From Chlamydomonas reinhardtii (taxonomy: Eukaryota > Chlorophyta > Chlorophyceae > Chlamydomonadales > Chlamydomonadaceae): DNA of 64,000 nt. The stretch spans positions 1,964,567-2,028,566 of the forward strand of contig NC_057020.1 in assembly GCF_000002595.2 (NCBI RefSeq), in the 5' to 3' direction. This document shows, piece by piece, positions 9,142 through 18,832 of this stretch. A model generated the notes under the pieces. That model was not told where the DNA came from. It worked only from the letters and a program-made list of their open reading frames with translations, and did not search any database. Positions within the stretch are counted from its first letter, which is position 1. Every line of letters starts with the position of its first letter. The translations under genes and the position numbers were made by a program.

Positions 9142-9818
9142 CGTGGTTTTTGGGCTGAGCCCCCCCAGCGCAGCGTTCCAGGGGGGGGGCGAAGCCCCCC
9201 AGGAACACCCCTGTCCGTGCGTGCGTGCGTGCGTGGCTGCGTGGTGTCGGCAAAACATAGCATACTGGCGCAAACCGCGACTGCTACGTATTAGTATTTG
9301 ATAATGCCTATTGCATGTAAATAGGTGGCAGGGAAAATTCGGGCGGAGCGAGAAGTGCCTTCGCGGTCCATGGACAATTGACTTTCGCGAGGTCGCGAGG
9401 AAAGCATCCGGTGCCCGCTGATATGCAGTCTCTAAGGCAAAATATGTTGGCGGCAAGCAAAGCGGGGAAGTATATCGAAAGTTCTGAGCGACTTGCTGAG
9501 CCATGCCTGCCGACGCGCCAGAATGCCGAGAAGCCCCGAGGTCGCCCCCGCCCCGCGCCCAGCCCTTTGAGCGTGGGGCGCCGGGGAGGTGTTGAGTATG
9601 GCAGGAGGCGAAAGAAATGCTTGGGGTGTTTGGGAGCGTGACAAGGCACGCATGCGTGGCGCGGGAAATCCCGCACGGCCCCAACCCGAGTGTCCCTAGC
9701 CGATGCGCCTGCGCGTCGTAGCGGCATGGAGGCTCTGACGTGGCGTTACACGCCTAATAGCTCCCAAGCGTACGGGGGCTCAGCCCATTTTCCAGCTGTA
9801 CAAAGCTGACACCCCTTG
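9142..9818. mobile_element. 677-bp unit 2-specific insertion with 5-bp flanking repeats
   Basis: Unit 1 reads continuously through TTCACCTGCTTCAG (3077-3090). In unit 2 the same point is interrupted by 677 bp flanked by TCACC at 9137-9141 and 9819-9823. The ends do not form a long terminal inverted repeat. A subterminal inverted pair, GGGCTGAGCCCCC, lies near each end (about 9152 and 9775), and a G-run hairpin sits at about 9180-9203. There is no convincing ORF. It behaves like a non-autonomous DNA element of unknown superfamily; the 5-bp duplication is short enough that chance is possible. Confidence 0.55.
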
Positions 9819-10006
9819 TCACCTGCTTCAGCCTGCTTCAGTGCCACGTGCTGCACACAGCCCACCGCCGCCGCCAGGGCCGTGCACCCCACACACGATG
9901 GCCGCAAGTGCCCGGTGCCGGGTGTGCCGGCGCACCTGCCGCCTGCCGCCCCCGCCGCCAGCCCCTGGCGTGGAGTGCCGCTGGCACTGCCGACGACGCC
10001 AGCTAG

Positions 10007-10442
10007 TACGGTACACTTGGAAGCTCCACCATTCAACAATAATGCTGGACATGCGGTGTGCATCAAATCGCAGCAGACCCCAACGCCACTACCAGGCACC
10101 GCGCTGTACATGCTCATGGATGGCTCCCGCCCTCATCACCACCAAATAAGCCATCTGACTCCTCCCAACGCCCATGAGTAACACGCCTGACCCATATGAT
10201 ATGGCCCTAGCCATACAACGCCTCCGCATACCATTTCACGGCGTCTGCTGCTGCCGCAGCCCGGCGACGACCGGCCCCCAGGCCGGTTGCGGAGGGAGGG
10301 GGCAGTTCTGACTGGAAGGCGAGGGGGGGGGGACCAGTCCTGGACAAGGCTTCAACACGTCACCTGCACGGTCCAGCTGTTGATAGGCATACCGTACTTC
10401 AAGGGCCAGGGGTGCCCTGCCCCAACCCGCACGTGAATCCAG
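10007..10442. other. 436-bp unit 2-specific segment (insertion or unit 1 deletion)
   Basis: Unit 1 joins GCCAGCTAG directly to CCTAACCTACACGC (about 3260-3280), while unit 2 has 436 additional bases between the same words. No inverted ends and no target duplication longer than AG are visible, and I see no gene in it. A deletion in unit 1 explains it as well as an insertion in unit 2. Confidence 0.5.
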
Positions 10443-10778
10443 CCTAACCTACACGCTCAGTCGCTGCAACACAATCCGTCTTTAGTTGCCAGTGTAGGGC
10501 AAGGGTTGGTAAGCCTGGCGCCGCTGCGACACACAAAGCACTCTCTCTATTAATAGTGACCGGGTCAGCTGCTTGGCGCTGACACACAATCTGTTTAGTC
10601 GGTGTCCGTACCAGACATACAACTCAACATTCAACGTTGAATGCTAACACTGCATTACGTGCTACAGACTAACATGCTAAGCCCCCAAATGCTACTGCAC
10701 TGCGGAAGAATGAAGCCCGACCACTATTCCGATACTTGGATCGCATGGGCGCTCTGTCACGGCTGATCATGTAGACGC

Positions 10779-12916
10779 CTAGCACGCCGCCACCACCTCG
10801 GGTGCCATCGCCACAATCGCCGCCGCGCCGCGCTTGCCCGCCGCCGCCTTGCAGCCAGCCGCCGCGCTCACCACGCCCGCGCGGACGACCCGCCGGGGGC
10901 CCGCGCCCTTGGGCCGCAACCGGAACTGCGAAGCCGCAGCCAAACCAGCCACCGCGGCTGGCTGGGCCGCCGCCGCCGCTGCCGCCTTGCCCTCATCATA
11001 CAGCTCCGCCCACGACACCGTCCCGTCCGCCGGCGCCGGCCCCTGCTGCTGCCGCGGCCGCGATGTCATGGACATGCTCGCCACCGGCAGGGCCGCCGAC
11101 GATGTCGCCGCCACCGCCACCCGGCTGCCAATCACCGCTGCCTCCGCCGGCGCCGTCGCCACCTGCACGCGCGGCAGCGGCGGCCCCGCCGCCGCCGCGG
11201 GGTGCGCGCGCGCGAGCCCCGCCAGCTCGTCCCGCGCGGCGTCAGTCATGCGGCGGCGCTCCAGTTTGGCGCCCATGGCCTGGCCGGCGATGGCGGCGGC
11301 GATGGTGAAGAGGATGGCGTACTTGGGCATGATCACCGCCTTGCGCAGCATGGCGATGAAGGGGATGGTCTGGAGGAGCAGGGAAGCAGGCGAGGAAGGG
11401 ACATGGTAGGAATCAGCATGTAGGACGAGACACCCGGCGCGAGTGTGCGTGCAGGACACAACATAAAGCTTTCGCATCCGCGGCGCAAAGCTTTCCACCC
11501 CCCCCCCAGCTTTCCACCCCCCCCCCTCGCATATGCGGCTGCAGTTTCTCCTTGCAGCGCGACTGTTTCCTTACGGGATTGGTTCAAAGTTACCCCCCCC
11601 CCCAGCCAGGTGCAGCTAGGGTTACGGTACTCACCGCGTGCACCGCCATGAACCACTGCGACGAGAACTTGTCCGTGTGCTCGCGCCACATGCCTGTGCA
11701 CATGACGAGTGTGGTGGTTACGCAGCGTCAGAAGGGACAACACGCCGAAGCGCTCAGCCCTGGTCTCATGCGTTGCAGAGGCCTGGCTTGGCCTGGCGGC
11801 CTCCTGCTGCCCTGCACCCTCCCTCATGCGCGGCACCACCCTGAAGGAAGCGCCGCGCCGTGCACAAAGCCACGGCCAAGCCACGCAGCCGCCTTCCCAC
11901 TCCTTCCCACAAGATTGCACACCCCGCATGGCCCCCCCCCATGCACGGCCCTCGCCGGTCCACACTGACCGCAGGGCACGTTGAGCGCCGCCGTGGTCAT
12001 CACCACCGCCATCAGCTTAATTGGCAGTGCCTGCGGCCGGAGCTCGCGCACCGGCCGCGTCGCCGCCAAAGCCGCGCGCATTTTAATTATAGGCTCCGGG
12101 CAGCTTATCTGGCCCGCTTTGTTGAACACGATACCCGCCAGCGGTCCCAGCGCCCGGCGTAGGGGGCACTTGCCGCCGGCCGTGCCCCCCTCGCCTGCGG
12201 CACCCAGAGGTGAGCCACCGGGGCCTGTCACGGAGGCGCCGGGACCGGGACCGGACGCCGTAGGCCCGCCGCTGTGGTGCTGCGGCTGCTGCGGCGGCTT
12301 GCGCTGCTGGGGGCGGTGCTGCTGCAGGTGCTGCTTGAAGAGGTGGTGGATGTTGAACTGAGGGCAGGAGGGGAATCAGCAGGTGTTAGAAGCATAAATA
12401 CACTACATGCATCGCGTTTGCGGGCCCTTGCTCGCTGAGTGGACACGGCCGGTACAATCAGTCCTCCGACACCAACATTCCAACAATCAGCACCCTCACG
12501 CCGGAGCGGCTTACCCAGTTGCTGCCCCAGGACATTGACATTGAGGCCAAAGGTGCCATCGCCAGCGGATGCGGCATGGGCGCGGGCGACGACTGAACCG
12601 GCTCGTGTGTGTAGGGGCACTTCCTCGCGGGCTCGGCAGCGGGGCGCGCCTGAGCTGGCGAAGGAGGATAGAGAACCTGCTGTTGCACCTCTGGGGCCAG
12701 GTGCGGCAGCGGCAGAATGCCTCCGCGGCCGTGGAAGAGCGCCATGGTTGCAGAGAAGTCGTCATCCTCGGCTAGCACCGGCCCGTGAGGGCAAGCCGGC
12801 TTTCCAGCAAGGCTGAACGCATAGCTTTCACCGTGCGTCTGTGCCACGTTGTGGAGGAAGGGGCACCGCTTTAACGCGGACGACAAGTCAGCGCCCGGGC
12901 AGTTCGGGCCAGGCAT
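10779..12916 (-). CDS. Conserved membrane protein with Cys-Pro-rich N-terminus (unknown function)
   Basis: Four exons on the minus strand: 12515-12916, 11970-12357, 11635-11693, 10779-11369. They are joined in phase to 479 residues from ATG at 12916 to TAG at 10779-10781. The first exon holds ALKRCPFLHNVAQ, PACPHG and KCPYTH, resembling the CP heme-regulatory motifs of 5-aminolevulinate synthase presequences; exon 2 adds KCPLRR and SCPEP. After a Gln/His-rich linker comes the conserved core: KLMAVVMTTAALNVPCGMWR, then a VHATIPFIAMLRKAVIM segment, then KYAILFTIAAAIAGQ. These are three probable membrane or hairpin segments ending in GAKLERRRM. The C-terminal ~150 residues are Ala-rich and low complexity. 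I do not recognise a named family; a plastid or other organelle membrane protein is possible. It is duplicated, in decayed form, at 3600-5062. Heme binding is inference only. Confidence 0.75.
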
Positions 12917-13012
12917 TTTTGGTATGAGCGTAGTATGGCGCGAGAGTTACTCGGTTAGCTGAAGCCGAGTTGAAAGTTGGGTTAAGCCTTCGTGGATTAC
13001 GAGCAGTGCTGT

Positions 13013-14381
13013 GAACGTGGAGAAGGCCGCACAGCAGTAGTAGCGTTTGACTACGTATTCTCAAGTTAAATGTATAAGCTGCCAGGAGGTGCGCCGGGCG
13101 AGTGAACCTCAAGGTGCCTCGCCGCATCCTCGCCAAGCGATTGGCCGGCAGGCCGCCCTCACTGACCGTCATCGGACGTGGGTCCCTGCAACCAAAGCTG
13201 ACCCCCGCCACGCCCTATGCGTCCCACCCCACCCCATCTCCACCCCACTGGCCGCGCGCGAGAGAAGCTGAAGGCAGAGCACTGTGGCAAGGCGCAACCC
13301 CGGTCGGGCCGAGCTCTGGGTACGCAGGTCGTCGGGGTTAGTGTTTTGACGCGTGTATGAGGTCGCAGGTATGCCTTCCGCCTTACACGCCCGCGTTGCG
13401 TCCCATTGGCCGCCAGTGCCATGTTGCACCCCCTCCGCCTTCTGGACCCTGCACCCTCCTGCTTCTTGCCTGACTGCCCTGGTTGCTGTTGCATCTCGCC
13501 CGGTTCCCCGCCTTGCATGTCGGCAAACTCGACATTCGCATTCGCATTTACGCATTTCAATTCCAACACGGCAACAGAGATGCGTGACATTTACACCCGT
13601 CAATGGCACTTATGTAGCGATGGTCAGTGCCCCACAACCGCCTTCCTTCATGTCTAAGGCACATGACAGGTGGTGCGCAAAGCGAAAGCACCACACTGCC
13701 ACTCCCGTGTCAACGCACAATGCGAACGCATGCGGCCAGGCAGACCGTGTAGATCAACCGCCGATCCTCCGCGGTACTCGCGCTTGAGGCGCAACCGCGC
13801 AAGGCCAAGGTCAACCCATGCTACATCATGGTCACGAATATGGCGAGGTGTGGCCCCGAAAGCACGCTGCATGCGAACACGCGCGGCAGTGCACGGTGGC
13901 CGGCGGCTGCCAGCGCACGCAGCAGCTCTGTTGGCGCCGCCGCCGCTGCCGCCGCCGCAGCAGCAATGTGCGTCACAGCGAGGAGCTGTGCTACCAGCAT
14001 GTTCCACACCAGCAGCCGAGCCGCCCGCCCGGGGTGCACCACGCGTTCAACTTGACGCCGCGCGATCCCGGCATTTGAAGAGCGCAGGTGCCGGTGCTAG
14101 TGGCAGTGCTGGTCGCGGTGCAGCCGCACTACCGCGCTTGCTTGCCTGCTTGCGTGTAGGCAGCTCCGCTTGTGCTGCTGCATTCGCAGGATGGAGGCAG
14201 CCCAGCGCAGGCCTGCGCGCCCTGCAGCACCATCTGGCGCGGCCTCAACCATGTATGTGTGCATATCGCAGCGGGCGGTGCGCATCCACAACACCAGCTC
14301 TGCAGCGGTCCGCCTGCAATGGCTGACGTGTATCTGGCGCTGTGCAGCTCTGCTGGAAGAGTAAAGGCGCCGCCTGCTGCC
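13013..14381. other. Intergenic region between the membrane-protein gene and KTI12, with a minus-strand poly(A) signal
   Basis: No gene could be supported here. The complement of TGTAA (TTACA) at 13591-13595 is a candidate poly(A) signal for KTI12, about 790 bases beyond its stop codon at 14382-14384, a normal 3'-UTR length for this lineage. The right part (13900-14380) is Ala/Arg-codon-like GC-rich sequence without a coherent frame. The promoter of the gene at 10779-12916 should lie just above 12916, partly inside the shared duplication tail. Confidence 0.5.
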
Positions 14382-17300
14382 TCACACGTATTCGCCCGCT
14401 GCGCCGCCGCCGCCGCCCTCACCGGCCAGGGCAGTGCGCAGGTAGTCCACAAACATGCGCTTGGCGGCGGTCGCGTCCTGCAGCGCCGCGTATGGGGAAA
14501 GTATTCTCGTGGAGCGGGCACCGAGATAAGTGACACGGCGAGCAGCTTTGCTGACTCAGCACCACTGTACTAGCAGGCCGTACGCCAAGCAAGAAACCCT
14601 TTGCCCCTGCATGCCATGCCCGCGCACGCGCGCCCGCAAACCCTTTGACTACACTTTGTCTGCCTCGACACCCGTGCTCGACACCCCATGCCCACGCATC
14701 AAGCTCCCCTCCCCTCTCCCTCTCGCTCGCCCCCCACCCCGCAACCCTGCACACCTGCAGGCGCGCGAATGTGATTTTGGTGGCCAACTTGAGGAAGGCG
14801 CGCTTGTGTCGGCGCAGCTCCGCCAGGCTCACTGGCCGGCGCAGCTCCAGCTCCTGCGGCGGGCCGCCGCCGCCGCCGCTGCCGACGCCCGGGAAGCGCA
14901 CCACCTCGGCGGCGCCGCCCGCCGCCGCCGCCTGCGCCTCTGTGATGGCGTTGAGGATCTCCTGCGGGTGGGGGGCAGCCGACCATGAGCAAGATAGAGT
15001 GCTGAGACCTCAAGTACAGAGTGCTGACGTTCAGCGGGGCAGGTGCACACACACCAACACGCGCCGCTCGGTGAATTGGTAGGTATCGGCAAGTAACTCC
15101 GGCGCCGTCGTTGGGCGGGCTTTCGTTTCCTTTTTATTACCCACACGAACACACACACGCACACACATGAAGCGCATGACGGCAGGCACGACGCGTTCGC
15201 GCCTCCCTCCCCACCTGCGCCGCCTGGTCGATCTCGTGCAGTGTGTTGGTGGCCAGCAGGGTGGGGTTGGCGGTGGCCATGGTAGGGGTCAGGTCGCGGG
15301 CCACCTGGGGTTGGGGGTTGGGGGGGGGGGGGGTAGCCGTTCATGGAGAGCAGAGGGCGGGAGGGGAGAGCAGCGCAGTGGGCACAGAGATGAGGAGCAA
15401 CAGTGCAGTTGGTACCGACGGCTAGCGCACACACAGCACTGGAGGGGGCGCAACCTGCGGCCCACACTCGCCACTCGCGAACTGCTTGACTGCCTACCCT
15501 GCCTCCACTTTGACCGCGGCCCGCCTCCACCCACGTACCCGCGCCTGCACGTTGGGCTGCTCGTCCAGCATGGCCCGCACCACCCCCGCCAGCACGTCGG
15601 CCTCGGGCTCCGCGTCCTCGCCGATGCTGGTGGTGCCGGTGCCACCTGCAGTACGGCAGAACGGCAGCGGTAGTTGCGGCAACGGCGGCAGAGTACGGCA
15701 TACGGCAAATGCCCACCGTACCCGCATCACGAAACGCAACAGCACTAACACCACCTGCGGCGTGGCGCGCTGAGGCGCGTTGCCTTCAGGCGCAGCGGGT
15801 AAGGTACTGTGCTCTGTGCAGCGGTGCAGGCGAGCAACGCCGCACCACTCACTGGCGGGGTGGAGGGTGAAAAGGGGCGCGTCCCAGCGGTTCCGCGCGT
15901 CGGGCCGCTCGAAGCGCCCAGCCAGGTCGTCAAAGCTGCGGCGGGGAGCGAGGGTTACTTTCATGATTCGTTAGGGGGTGGGGTGGACGAGTGGTGGCAC
16001 TTCAGGCAGCAGCTTCATGGCAGGGGTTGTGACATGCTCTTGGTGCCGTGGCAGTGTGTCCATACATGCAGCCGAATTCGGCATCAGTCCTGGCAGCGGC
16101 GTCAAGAAAACAAAGCCGTTAATGGCAGCATTTCCAAACAGCACACATAAGCATGTCCGCTGCCCTTCCGCCCCGCGTGAAGCTCCCTTGCCCGTAGCTA
16201 CCCATCCCATCCCAGCTGCAGCTGCCCCGTCCTGCGCACCAGGGACACGCCTGTGCTTCGCTGCCTGCTGCCCACCCCCACACTCCCGCCCCATGCTGTC
16301 ATCCGCGCCGCGCCCGACCACAGCCATGGTACCTGCAGTTTCCCGACTCCTGGTTTGCTTCTCGTCCTTCCTCAGACCTCATGGGCACCCCCCACCACTG
16401 TCAATCGGTTTCGACACCACCCCTGCCCCCATAGATGGTCTACCGTCTACCACTTCCTTAACTAATCATGAATATAATGCCCATACCGTACACACTTGTG
16501 ATTTGATCACTTTGTTCTCCACATGAGCGGCCACCCCCACATGGGCCCTAACCCCCCCGGCCTCACATGTCCTGCTTGTACCGCTCCGCCTCCGGCCGCG
16601 CCTCGTTCCACTGCCGGCACTGCGACACCTCCGTGTCCACGTGCACCTGCGCGGCGCGGCGACACGTGGCACAGCACCCGGGTCTGGGGCAACGCCTCAC
16701 GATCGCAGGCTCGGGCTAGCCAGAGGGTGCTGCATCCTGGCCCATGCCGCGCCAAGTGACCGCCACCCGCCCCCCTCAACGCAACACGGGGGGCAGTGTG
16801 CTGGCATCTCGCTGACTCCCCCCCACTGCTTTGTCCTTTACCTGCCCCCAAGCTTGTGCCCGACCCCCAGCCCCGGCCCCGCACTCTGCGCTCTGTGCCC
16901 CGCACCATGCAGTAGCGCGTGCCCGCGGCCCGCGCCACACACCACAGCTCATATCGGTAGCCCTGCGGAGTACGGGTGCATTGGCGGGCCAGCAAGGAGT
17001 GCACACGTCACCCTGTGGCGCTGAGGGTCGGGCGTCGGTGTGGCTCGCGCTCGCCCCAGCACCCTCCTGCTTTGCAGCGCCACCTGCCTCCACCCCTCCT
17101 GCCCTCCACCCCTCCTGCCTTACAGCCCCTCCTGCCCTGCAGCGCCTCCTGCCCTACAGCCCCTCCTGCCTTACAGCCCCTCCTGCCCTGCAGCGCCTCC
17201 TGCCTTACAGCCCCTCCTGCCCTGCAGCGCCTCCTGCCCTGGCACCTTGATGTTGTTGATGGAGTCCAGTATGGTGACCCCCTTGCGCCCCACCACCCGC

Positions 17301-18111
17301 TCCGTCTTGCTCTTGAGCTTGGCGCGCGTGTTCTTCTCATTGAAAGTGCCTGCAGCGATTGTGTTTGTATGTGTGGAGGGGGTTTGGGGGGGGGCGGGGG
17401 AGGCGGGCCGGGGGAGGCGGGCCAGCGCACGGGAAGCTGGGCGGACGTGGGCAATGTCGTGGGTCAGACCCCCACAGCCCCGAAACCCAAACCATGACCC
17501 AGGACAGGCAAGTGGACTTGCGCCAGGGGGATACGGAGGGGTCGTGTTGCAGGCAGGCAGTGGGTCGAGGGTTGTGTAGGGCGTGCATTGCAGCCTGACT
17601 GCCGCAGCCGCGGGTACCGCTGCTGCAGGGCGGTGCACCGCACGCTAGTGGCAGGCCCACCAGTCAGACACAACGACACAGCCACGCCCCGTGCCCGCCA
17701 CGGTCCTCGCCAAAACGCAGCTCCCTGCCATAGCGGCATCAGTAACCCTGCCAGACCCGGCTGCTACAGGACCGGGTACCGCAGGACCCGGTATCACAAG
17801 ACCCGCAGCCGCAGCGGGGCACTGTGGCGGTGCCGGCGCACGCACCTCCCGAGCTTGCCCAGTGCGCCCCTGGCGCCCACCGCTCTCTCCACCAACTCCC
17901 CACCACGCACACCCGCACCCCTTGGCTGCAGACTGCAAAAGCAACACACCAGGCATCGCGCACCCGTGTATGCGGCGTTCCTCTCCAGATGCAGTGACAG
18001 CTCGTCAACCAGCTCCACCGGCAGGCCCGCCTCTTGGAACAAATTGACAAGTTTAGCTGCCAACGTGCTTTTGCCACTGCATGGCTGCCCGCAAATGACT
18101 ACCAGCGGCAT
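14382..18111 (-). CDS. KTI12: KTI12 homologue, Elongator-associated P-loop ATPase
   Basis: Nine exons join in phase on the minus strand: 17964-18111, 17246-17349, 16906-16962, 16567-16646, 15853-15935, 15539-15645, 15215-15304, 14755-14961, 14382-14477. They give 323 residues, close to yeast (313) and human (354) KTI12. The start MPLVVICGQPCSGKST carries the Walker A motif (residues 8-16). Further family signatures are VTILDSINNIKGYRYELWCV, the VHVDT strand, and FERPDARNRWDAPLF. The C-terminal helical part ends FVDYLRTAL. KTI12 is known to bind tRNA and Elongator and is needed for wobble-uridine (mcm5/ncm5) modification in the cytoplasm. Only the C-terminal Gly tail is unusual. It shares a 721-bp divergent promoter with the bromodomain gene. 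Intron 2 contains a minisatellite with TGTAA signals. Confidence 0.93.
17093..17241. repeat. ~17-bp minisatellite in KTI12 intron 2
   Basis: About nine units of the pattern CCCTCCTGCCYTRCAGC lie immediately downstream of the intron 2 donor of KTI12 (in transcript sense). In the sense strand three units carry TGTAAGG (plus-strand TTACA at 17120, 17171 and 17205). This word is both the poly(A) signal of this lineage and a GTAAGG donor look-alike, and others carry CTGCAGG. Confidence 0.85.
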
Positions 18112-18832
18112 CTTGCACGCAGTTTGGCGTCTGGGAACGGTTTGGGTCAGGAACAACTACAGCTATTAGATGGTGTATCACTTTAAGTGGATTTCACGGA
18201 TTTCATGTGCTAGTGGGCTCCGGCGTTGGCCAGAGCACCGATGGCGCGAGTCGGCGAATGCACGCCACGCTACACGCGCGACTCAAAGTTAGTTGCAAAC
18301 ACAGTCTGGTTGTTGATAATGCCATACTTGTACACTGCGGTGGCTTCTAGTCGTTTGAGGCACTGAGCAAGGCCAGATCGTCGATGTGACGCACCAGGCC
18401 GGCCTTTGGACTGTACCGCTTTAACCTTTCGATTAGGGAGCCTATTCCTACCATTATTATCGCGGCGCACGGCGGCCAGGGCTTTACCCAGGTTCGCGGG
18501 CTCCAGCATCTCGGATTAGACACGTCTCCTGGCGGAACGGAGCTCCCGCACCTCAGCCAGCTGGCGCTGAAGAGCAGTGTCTAACTCTGTGGCTTGTTGC
18601 TGCCGGAGACTGGCCTAAGCGGTTTGCGCAGTGTGCGACTGCCAAGGGGCTGACCGCCTGGCGCGTTGACCTCCCGCGCGGCCCCAGCAATTTACAGCCG
18701 TGTCGGTTTAGGTGGCGCTGGCGGGATTCATGACTCGCGGCCCAAAGGGCGCGGGGCTCCCGCCCTGGCGAAGCCTCTTCTGCTGACCGAAGCCTCTTTC
18801 GACGTCGACCAGCCGAGCGCAGCCTGCACAAC
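18112..18832. promoter_or_regulatory. Divergent promoter between KTI12 and the bromodomain gene
   Basis: This 721-bp gap separates the start codons of two oppositely transcribed genes and must contain both promoters and 5' UTRs. I see no TATA box at a convincing position. A perfect TCGACGTCGA palindrome lies close to the plus-strand start codon (about 18799-18808). No other gene is visible in it. Confidence 0.6.

Larger units (their letters stand above)
6861..13012. repeat. Segmental duplication, unit 2
   Basis: This is the second copy of the block at 1-6421 and begins with the same bases as position 1. It holds the complete version of the minus-strand membrane-protein gene and a longer coiled-coil ORF. 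Specific to this unit are the full foldback palindrome (8174-8424), an inverted segment (8535-8622), a 677-bp insertion (9142-9818) and an extra 436 bp (10007-10442). It lacks the 238-bp and 876-bp elements of unit 1 and shows the uninterrupted target site at both places, which proves those are insertions. Homology stops at about 13012. Confidence 0.9.
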
